Positions 6,242 to 11,887 of a stretch of DNA of 11,887 nt are shown here, one piece after another. Position 1 is the first letter of the stretch, and each line of letters starts with the position of its first letter. The DNA comes from Gammaproteobacteria bacterium. GTDB lineage: Bacteria; Pseudomonadota; Gammaproteobacteria; UWMA-0217. Both the position numbers and the translations under genes were made by a program. The stretch is from NCBI GenBank assembly GCA_011330835.1, contig DRPO01000047.1:1-11887 (forward strand). The letters are read 5' to 3'. The notes below the pieces were generated by a model. That model saw only the letters and a program-made list of their open reading frames with translations, ran no database searches and had not been told where the DNA came from.

Positions 6242-7510
6242 ATGTTACATCATCCCACTCCCCGCTTTGTCAGTCGGCTCACCAAGAAAACGCTGGCGCT
6301 GGTGCTGGCCGGTGGTCGGGGGTCGCGGCTCAAGGAGTTGACCATGTGGCGCGCCAAGCCGGCGGTGCCGTTCGGCGGCAAGTTTCGCATCATCGATTTC
6401 GTTCTCTCCAACTGCATCAACTCGGGCGTGCGTCGCGTCGGGGTGATCACCCAGTACAAGGCGCACTCGCTGATCAAGCACATCCAGAACGGCTGGGGTT
6501 TCCTGCGGGGGGAGTTTGGGGAGTTCATCGACCTGATGCCGGCGCAGCAGCGGATCCAGTCCTCGTGGTACCAGGGGACGGCTGACGCGATCTTCCAGAA
6601 CCTCGATATCATCCGCGAATCGCGCGCCGAGTACATCCTGGTGCTGGCGGGGGATCATGTCTACAAGATGGACTATGGGCCAATGCTGGCCGAGCATGTG
6701 GACAAGGAGGCGGATCTGACCATCGGCTGTTTCGAGATTCCGATCGAGGCGGCGACCGAGTTCGGCGTCATGAGCATCAACGAGGACGGTCGGATCATCG
6801 ATTTCAACGAGAAACCGGACGAGCCGGAGCCGATTCCGGGGAATCCCGAGATGTCGCTGGTGTCGATGGGGTTCTACGTCTTTTCCGCGGATTTCCTGTA
6901 TGAGCAGGTCATCAAGGATCAGAGCGATCCGTTTTCCGATCACGATTTCGGCAAGAACATCATTCCCAAGGCGGTCAAGGAGGCCAGGACATTCGCCTAT
7001 TCGTCGATGGATCCGAAAACCGGCAAGCAGAGCTACTGGCGCGACGTGGGGACGATCGATTCGTTCTGGGAGGCCAACCTGGAGTTGATCGGCGTCAGGC
7101 CGGAACTGAACCTGTACGACGAGGAGTGGCCGATCTGGACTTACCAGACACAGGCGCCGCCAGCCAAGTTCGTGTTCAACGACGCGGATTGTCGGGGCGA
7201 GGCGGTGGATTCGATGGTTTCCGGCGGCTGCATCATTTCCGGCGCGCTGGTCGAGCACTCGCTGCTGTTTTCCAATGTGCGCGTCGAAGTGGGCAGCGAG
7301 GTGGTCAATTCCGTGGTGCTGCCGGATGTCAGCATCGGCAAGAATTGCCGAATCCATAACGCTATTCTCGATCGGGGCTGCGTGGTTCCAGACGGCACGG
7401 AAATTGGTTATGACATTCCCAGCGACAAGAAAAAATATCGCGTATCGCCCAAGGGAATCGTTCTGGCGACGCCGGAAAACTTTGGCGTCGGCTTGCATCG
7501 GGTGTTGTAG
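6242..7510 (+). CDS. glgC: Glucose-1-phosphate adenylyltransferase (ADP-glucose pyrophosphorylase)
   Basis: A 422-residue enzyme that makes ADP-glucose and pyrophosphate from ATP and glucose-1-phosphate, the committed and usually allosterically controlled step of bacterial glycogen synthesis. Domain order is a nucleotidyltransferase Rossmann-like domain (about 15-290) and a left-handed beta-helix (about 320-420). Motifs: LAGGRGSRL (22-30), RAKPAVPFGGKFRIIDF (37-53), WYQGTADA (109-116, Y110), AGDHVYKMDY with catalytic D138, FNEKP with K191 for glucose-1-phosphate, and SHDFGK-like SDHDFGK (232-238). The E. coli activator-site lysine K39 aligns with W36 here, while R29 and R32 are kept as R26 and R29. 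The start is the ATG at 6242, with a weak TTGAGA nine bases upstream. First gene of the plus-strand operon, divergent from glgB. Confidence 0.97.
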   Translation: MLHHPTPRFVSRLTKKTLALVLAGGRGSRLKELTMWRAKPAVPFGGKFRIIDFVLSNCINSGVRRVGVITQYKAHSLIKHIQNGWGFLRGEFGEFIDLMPAQQRIQSSWYQGTADAIFQNLDIIRESRAEYILVLAGDHVYKMDYGPMLAEHVDKEADLTIGCFEIPIEAATEFGVMSINEDGRIIDFNEKPDEPEPIPGNPEMSLVSMGFYVFSADFLYEQVIKDQSDPFSDHDFGKNIIPKAVKEARTFAYSSMDPKTGKQSYWRDVGTIDSFWEANLELIGVRPELNLYDEEWPIWTYQTQAPPAKFVFNDADCRGEAVDSMVSGGCIISGALVEHSLLFSNVRVEVGSEVVNSVVLPDVSIGKNCRIHNAILDRGCVVPDGTEIGYDIPSDKKKYRVSPKGIVLATPENFGVGLHRVL

Positions 7511-7555
7511 TTCTGCTATAGCTCCATCCCCTGAATTCCCGGATCAGACAGCGTT

Positions 7556-9238
7556 ATGACCGCAATCAATGTCGTGCTCATGTGGCACATGCATCAACCG
7601 GAATATCGCGATCTGGCGAGCGGGGAATTCCGTTTGCCGTGGACCTATCTGCACGCGATCAAGGACTATTCCGACATGGCGGCGCACCTGGAGCGATACG
7701 ATGGCGCGCGCGCGGTGGTGAATTTCGCGCCGGTGCTGCTGGAGCAACTGGAAATCTACGGGCGCGGCATTCGCGAGAGTCTCGACAGCGGCGCGGCCAT
7801 TCCCGACCGCCTGCTCAACTGCCTAGTGTCCGATGAGTGTTTTCTCTCCGATCCCGAAAACCGGTTGTGGCTGATTCGATCCTGCCTCAAGGCCAACGAG
7901 CATCGGCTGATCAAGCGTTACCCGGTCTACGACGAACTGGCGCATATCGCCGGCCAGTTATCCTCGAAGGATTCCGTCAATTACCTCTACCGGCAATATT
8001 TCATCGACCTGGTGATGTGGTATCACCTGGCTTGGATGGGGGAAACCATCAAGCGCGAGAACGCGGTGGTGCGGCGCTTGATAGACAAGGGGCGACAGTT
8101 TTCCGAGCAGGATCGGCGCGATTTGCTGACCGTTATTGGCGATATCGTCAATGATATCGCGCCCCGCTATCGCAGGCTGGCCGACGCGGGCAAGGTGGAG
8201 CTGTCGATGTCGCCCTATGCGCACCCGATGCTGCCGTTGCTGATCGATTTTCATTCGGCGCGGGAGGCCTTGCCGGAATCGCCATTGCCGGAATCGTCGG
8301 GGTATCCGGAAGGCGAGGCGCGCTGTCACTGGCATATCGAGGAAGGCCTGCGCGTTTTCGAACGAAGCTTTGGGCGGCGTCCTGTCGGGTGCTGGCCCTC
8401 CGAAGGCGGCGTTTCGGACGCGGCAATGAAGATGCTGAGTCAGCACGGTTTCCAGTGGGCCGCGACGGGCGAGAATGTGCTCAACCATTCGCTGCCGGCC
8501 GAGGCGGGCAACGAGAACACCCGGCATCGCGCGTTTCGCGTGGATGGCAGCGACACCCGGCTGTTCTTCCGCGACGACGGACTGTCCGATCTGATTGGCT
8601 TTACCTATTCGGGCTGGCACGCCGATGACGCGGTGGGGGATCTGATCCACCATATTCACACTATTCGCGGCCAGTGCCAGAACCCCGGGCAGCACGTGGT
8701 TTCGATCATTCTCGATGGCGAAAACGCCTGGGAATACTATCCCGAGAATGGCTATTACTTCCTCGACGGGTTGTATCGGCGGCTGGCCGAGGATGAGCAG
8801 ATCAGGCTGACCACTTTTGAGCAATGCGTCAAGTGCTGCAAGACGCCGACGCAGTTGAACCATGTGGTGGCCGGCAGTTGGGTCTACGGGAATTTCTCCA
8901 CCTGGATCGGCGACGCCGACAAGAATCGCGCCTGGGACTTGTTGTGCCAGGCGAAAACGGCTGTCGACGCGGTGCTGGCCGGCGAGTTGCCGGACGAGCG
9001 TCGGCGCAAGATTATCGAGCAGCTCGCGGTTTGCGAAGGCTCGGACTGGTTCTGGTGGTTTGGCGACTACAATCCTTCGACCTCGGTCCGGGACTTCGAC
9101 GAGTTGTTCCGGTTGAATCTCGGCAATCTTTATCGGCTGGCGGGGCTGACGCCGCCGGATGCCTTGTCCCGGCCCGTGAGCGCGGGATCCTCGGATTCCA
9201 CGGTGGAGGCCGGGGGCGCCATGAGGCGAGGGGGGTGA
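7556..9238 (+). CDS. Glycoside hydrolase family 57 (alpha-amylase/amylopullulanase-like)
   Basis: A 560-residue cytoplasmic protein (no signal peptide) of family GH57, whose members hydrolyse or transfer alpha-glucans through a retaining mechanism. Visible motifs: MWHMHQP (9-15, the family's N-terminal HQP block), GCWPSEGGVS (278-287) with likely nucleophile E283, and IILDGENAWEYYPENG (384-399) with likely acid D387. Further conserved blocks are GSWVYGNFSTWIGD (440-453) and GSDWFWWFGDYN (495-506). It most resembles the COG1449-type amylase/amylopullulanase branch rather than GH57 branching enzymes, so hydrolysis of alpha-1,4 and perhaps alpha-1,6 bonds is likeliest, but 4-alpha-glucanotransferase activity cannot be excluded. 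The ATG at 7556 is 45 bases after glgC and has no strong ribosome-binding site. The last ~20 residues are low-complexity Gly/Ser. Position between glgC and malQ supports a role in glycogen remodelling. Confidence 0.88.
   Translation: MTAINVVLMWHMHQPEYRDLASGEFRLPWTYLHAIKDYSDMAAHLERYDGARAVVNFAPVLLEQLEIYGRGIRESLDSGAAIPDRLLNCLVSDECFLSDPENRLWLIRSCLKANEHRLIKRYPVYDELAHIAGQLSSKDSVNYLYRQYFIDLVMWYHLAWMGETIKRENAVVRRLIDKGRQFSEQDRRDLLTVIGDIVNDIAPRYRRLADAGKVELSMSPYAHPMLPLLIDFHSAREALPESPLPESSGYPEGEARCHWHIEEGLRVFERSFGRRPVGCWPSEGGVSDAAMKMLSQHGFQWAATGENVLNHSLPAEAGNENTRHRAFRVDGSDTRLFFRDDGLSDLIGFTYSGWHADDAVGDLIHHIHTIRGQCQNPGQHVVSIILDGENAWEYYPENGYYFLDGLYRRLAEDEQIRLTTFEQCVKCCKTPTQLNHVVAGSWVYGNFSTWIGDADKNRAWDLLCQAKTAVDAVLAGELPDERRRKIIEQLAVCEGSDWFWWFGDYNPSTSVRDFDELFRLNLGNLYRLAGLTPPDALSRPVSAGSSDSTVEAGGAMRRGG
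8270..8296 (+). repeat. In-frame tandem 12-base repeat inside the GH57 gene
   Basis: TTGCCGGAATCG occurs at 8270-8281 and again at 8285-8296, a period of 15 bases, encoding LPESP-LPESS at about residues 239-248. It lies in a surface-like linker ahead of the nucleophile motif. It looks like a small slippage duplication that keeps the frame. Confidence 0.7.
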
Positions 9239-9314
9239 GACAGTTTTCCGTCGGAGCGGGCCCGGCAGAGGCGCGCCCCGGTCTTTCTGGCGTTGCCGCG
9301 GAGGCGCGAGTCCG

Positions 9315-10826
9315 TTGACAGAGAACAGGATGGATGGAGTCACCAGTCGCCGCCGCGCCGGGGTGTTGCTGCATCTGACATCGTTGCCCGCGCCGCATGG
9401 CGGTGGCGGGCGCATGAGCGAAGACGCCTGGCGGTTTGTCGATTGGCTGGCGGAGACTGGCTTTTCGGTGTGGCAGATCCTGCCGCTGGGGCCGACCCAC
9501 GAGGATCGTTCGCCCTATCTGAGCCTGTCCGCGTTCGCGGGCAATCCCGAGATGATTTCCCTGTCGCGGATGCTCGCGGATCAGGCGCTGGCGGATACCT
9601 GGCTGGGCGAACTGCTGCGCCGCCCCGGCATGGAGGACATGGAGACCCTGCGCCGGGCGCTGCGGGAAAACGGCGGTGGAGGCGATCTGAAGCAGTTGCC
9701 GGACAGCGAGGCTTTCTTCGACCGCAACCGGGCCTGGCTGGCCGACTATGTTGCGTTCATGACATTGCGCCATGCCCAGGGGGACATTGCCTGGTGGCAT
9801 TGGCCGGAAGGGTTGCGCCACCGCCGGCGCGATGCGATCGAACCGGTCATGGCGGCCAATCAGGCGGTCAGCCGCGCCTTGCTGGTGGAGCAGTATCTGT
9901 TCGACCGGCAGTGGTTCAGCCTCAAGGCCTACGCCAACGACAAGGGGATCGCGCTGTTTGGCGACATCCCGCTGTACGTGGCCCAGGACAGCGTCGATGT
10001 CTGGGCCAACCAGGCTTACTTCGCGCTGGATGACGAGGGTCAGCCGGTCGAGATGGCGGGGGTGCCCCCCGATATGTTCAGCGAGGAGGGACAGGTCTGG
10101 GGCAACCCGGTGTTCAACTGGGAACGGCTCAGGGAGAATCATTTCGACTGGTGGATTGCGCGGATCGAGCGCCAGCTGGCGCTGGTCGATCTGGTGCGGA
10201 TCGACCATTTTCGCGGTTTGCAGGCGTATTGGTCGATTCCGGCGGGGGAGAAGACGGCGGTCAATGGGCGCTGGGTCGAAGCGCCGGGGCGGGAGTTGCT
10301 GGCGGCGGTGCAGGGCGCGCTCGGACGCCTGCCGGTGGTGGCCGAGGATCTGGGCTACATAACGGCGGAGGTGGATCGCCTGCGCGAGGATTTTGGCATT
10401 CCGTGCATGCGGGTGCTTCAATTCGGCTTCGATGGCAGTCCCGAGAATCCGCACTGGATTCCGAACGTGGGCGCGAATACCGTCTACTACACCGGCACCC
10501 ATGATAATGATACGGTTATCAGCTGGTTCGAGAGTCTGGCGCCGGACGCCCAGGCGTGGATCCGGTCGATGCTCGGGATCGGGCAGGAGGATTCGATTCT
10601 GGACGCGATGGTCGACGGCGTGCTGGAATCGGCCGCCGGCCTGGCCATGCTGCCAATGCAGGATATACTCGGATTGGGAGCGGGCAACCGGATGAATCTG
10701 CCGGGCACGATCGAAGGCAACTGGCGCTGGCGTTTCCAGTGGGAACAGCTCGGCGACGCGATCGGCGCGGCGTATCGCCGGCGGCTGGTGCGGGCGGGGC
10801 GAATCGAGGATGAACAACGATACTGA
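9315..10826 (+). CDS. malQ: 4-alpha-glucanotransferase (amylomaltase, GH77)
   Basis: A 503-residue enzyme that moves maltosyl or longer units between alpha-1,4-glucans, turning short maltodextrins left by phosphorylase into longer chains plus glucose. Motifs: RRRAGVLLHLTSLP (12-25), SPYLSLSAFAGNP (66-78), GDIPLYVAQDSVDVWAN (216-232), GVPPDMFSEEGQVWGNP (249-265), VRIDHFRG with nucleophile D297, AEDLG with acid/base E344, THDNDT with D397, and NLPGT (461-465). Length matches bacterial MalQ of about 500 residues. The start is uncertain. TTG at 9315 has GGAGG (9300-9304) ten bases upstream. ATG at 9330 gives 498 residues with a poorer site. I keep the TTG because of the strong Shine-Dalgarno sequence; conserved sequence begins after both. 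The 76 bases separating it from the GH57 gene are GC-rich and hold no clear terminator. Confidence 0.95.
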   Translation: MTENRMDGVTSRRRAGVLLHLTSLPAPHGGGGRMSEDAWRFVDWLAETGFSVWQILPLGPTHEDRSPYLSLSAFAGNPEMISLSRMLADQALADTWLGELLRRPGMEDMETLRRALRENGGGGDLKQLPDSEAFFDRNRAWLADYVAFMTLRHAQGDIAWWHWPEGLRHRRRDAIEPVMAANQAVSRALLVEQYLFDRQWFSLKAYANDKGIALFGDIPLYVAQDSVDVWANQAYFALDDEGQPVEMAGVPPDMFSEEGQVWGNPVFNWERLRENHFDWWIARIERQLALVDLVRIDHFRGLQAYWSIPAGEKTAVNGRWVEAPGRELLAAVQGALGRLPVVAEDLGYITAEVDRLREDFGIPCMRVLQFGFDGSPENPHWIPNVGANTVYYTGTHDNDTVISWFESLAPDAQAWIRSMLGIGQEDSILDAMVDGVLESAAGLAMLPMQDILGLGAGNRMNLPGTIEGNWRWRFQWEQLGDAIGAAYRRRLVRAGRIEDEQRY

Positions 10827-10828
10827 CC

Positions 10829-11887
10829 ATGGCTGAATACAAAGCAACCAATATCTGCCCGTTGCCACAGGTGGCGGAGCTGCCTTCCGACGCGAAAACC
10901 CTGAGCGAGGATTTCGACCGGTATCTGACCCGGCACCTTGGCCGGTTCTATGGCTGCACTCCGTACTATCTCTACGAGGCGCTTTCGCTGACGATCCGCG
11001 ACCGGGTGATGACCGACTGGCGCGCGACCTGGATCGAGTACAAGAAAAAAGGCGTGCGGCGAGGCTATTACCTGTCGCTGGAGTTCCTCATTGGCCGGGC
11101 GCTGGGCAATCACCTGCTCAACCTGGAGCTGGAGGAGAATGTCGACGAAGCGATCAGGATGCGTTCGCTGGAGCTGCAATCGCTGATCGAGGAGGAGCCG
11201 GACGCCGGGTTGGGCAATGGCGGACTGGGCCGACTGGCGGCCTGCTTCATGGACAGTTGCGCCACCTTGCAGTTGCCGGTCATGGGGTATGGCATTCGTT
11301 ACGAATACGGCATGTTCCGGCAGAAGATCGAAAACGGCTACCAGGTCGAGGAGCCGGATCACTGGCTATGGGCGGGCAATCCCTGGGAGCTGGAGCGTCC
11401 GGAATACACCCGCACGGTCAAGTTTGGCGGGCGCACGGAACGGTACAACGATGTCGACAACCGGGTGCGCATCCGCTGGGTCGATACCGACGACGTGCTG
11501 GCGGTGCCTTACGATGTGCCGATCACCGGTTATCACAATCACACGGTCAACACGTTGCGGCTGTGGCGTTCCTTCGCCACCGACGAATTCAATCTCAAGG
11601 AATTCAACGCCGGCAGCTATCCCGAGTCGGTCGCCGCCAAGAACGAGGCGGAGCACATCTCCATGGTGCTCTACCCCAACGACAGCAGCGAGAATGGCAA
11701 GGAACTGCGCCTGAAACAGCAGTATTTTCTCGCTTCCGCCAGCCTGCAGGACGTGGTGCGTCAGTGGGAGCAGCTCGAAGGCAATGATTACAGCCGGTTC
11801 GCCGAGCAGAATGTCTTTCAGATGAATGATACGCATCCGACGATCTCGGTGGCCGAACTGATGCGGATCCTGATGGACGAAAAGGGG
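10829..11887 (+). CDS. glgP: Glycogen/alpha-glucan phosphorylase (GT35), 3' end beyond window
   Basis: The first 353 codons of a phosphorylase, open to the window edge; complete family members run to roughly 800 residues or more, so over half is missing. The enzyme removes glucose from non-reducing ends of glycogen as glucose-1-phosphate, using pyridoxal phosphate. Hallmarks visible: GYYLSLEFLIGRALGNHLLN (79-98), EPDAGLGNGGLGRLAACFMD (123-142), GYGIRYEYGMFRQ (153-165), QQYFLASASLQDV (297-309) and QMNDTHPTISVAELMR (331-346). The Lys that binds pyridoxal phosphate lies in the missing C-terminal half. The ATG at 10829 comes two bases after the malQ stop (TGA-CC-ATG), with no close ribosome-binding site, so translation by re-initiation from malQ is likely. 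The name glgP rests on the glycogen context; a maltodextrin phosphorylase (malP) role next to malQ is also possible. Confidence 0.95.
   Translation, partial: MAEYKATNICPLPQVAELPSDAKTLSEDFDRYLTRHLGRFYGCTPYYLYEALSLTIRDRVMTDWRATWIEYKKKGVRRGYYLSLEFLIGRALGNHLLNLELEENVDEAIRMRSLELQSLIEEEPDAGLGNGGLGRLAACFMDSCATLQLPVMGYGIRYEYGMFRQKIENGYQVEEPDHWLWAGNPWELERPEYTRTVKFGGRTERYNDVDNRVRIRWVDTDDVLAVPYDVPITGYHNHTVNTLRLWRSFATDEFNLKEFNAGSYPESVAAKNEAEHISMVLYPNDSSENGKELRLKQQYFLASASLQDVVRQWEQLEGNDYSRFAEQNVFQMNDTHPTISVAELMRILMDEKG

Noticed and set aside
6245..7498. A 417-codon open frame antisense to glgC, and similar long frames at 4479-5978 (plus) and 7958-9415 (minus)
   Set aside because: These mirror real genes almost exactly, have no motifs, and arise from codon bias in GC-rich DNA.
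9239..9314. A terminator between the GH57 gene and malQ
   Set aside because: The stretch is GC-rich and includes the 8-base palindrome GGCGCGCC, but there is no stem long enough and no T-tract; the operon probably continues.
9012..10868. A 618-codon open frame on the minus strand opposite the GH57 gene and malQ
   Set aside because: It lies antisense to two genes with clear catalytic motifs, shows no recognisable domain, and is rich in Arg, His, Pro and Gln as expected when GC-rich coding DNA is read backwards.
1..11887. CRISPR arrays, tRNA/rRNA genes, insertion sequences, phage genes or a new defence system
   Set aside because: No regularly spaced repeats, RNA gene signatures or transposase/integrase motifs were seen; apart from the toxin-antitoxin pair all genes are metabolic.

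Overview
The window is a stretch of bacterial chromosome, fairly GC-rich, with tightly packed genes. It carries a nearly complete glycogen (alpha-1,4-glucan) synthesis and breakdown locus next to a small toxin-antitoxin island. The enzyme set, the FNR/ANR-style operator and the protein sequences suggest a Proteobacterium, most likely a Gammaproteobacterium that stores glycogen. This is an inference from pattern recognition, and I would not name a genus.

Layout. Bases 1-162 hold no gene: there is a GC-rich hairpin repeat (5-29) and a pair of perfect 10-bp inverted repeats (71-80 and 151-160). Bases 163-949 (minus strand) are a CopG-like ribbon-helix-helix antitoxin followed by an overlapping PIN-domain toxin. 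A recognisable promoter and a palindromic operator candidate lie just upstream, and base composition here is less GC-rich than in the rest. Bases 1031-5996 (minus strand) form an operon glgB > glgA > UMF1-type MFS transporter. Both junctions are 4-base start/stop overlaps (ATGA, then TTGA). Bases 5997-6241 are the divergent control region. Bases 6242-11887 (plus strand) are glgC > GH57 glycosidase > malQ > glgP, with glgP cut by the window edge.

How the genes work together. GlgC makes ADP-glucose, GlgA polymerises it and GlgB branches the chain. GlgP releases glucose-1-phosphate, MalQ redistributes short maltodextrins so that GlgP can continue, and the GH57 enzyme probably hydrolyses or rearranges internal alpha-glucan linkages. 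No GlgX debranching enzyme lies in the window, so the GH57 protein may cover part of that role. The UMF1 transporter is translationally tied to glgA, but its substrate is unknown.

The main regulatory signal is in the glgB-glgC intergenic region. An FNR/ANR-like box (TTGAT-N4-GTCAA) is centred 41.5 bp upstream of the start site predicted from a downstream -10 element. That -10 sits inside a 13-bp palindrome that also reads as a good -10 on the opposite strand. This suggests oxygen-linked control of divergent glycogen transcription. I did not find a novel defence system, CRISPR array, RNA gene or mobile element.
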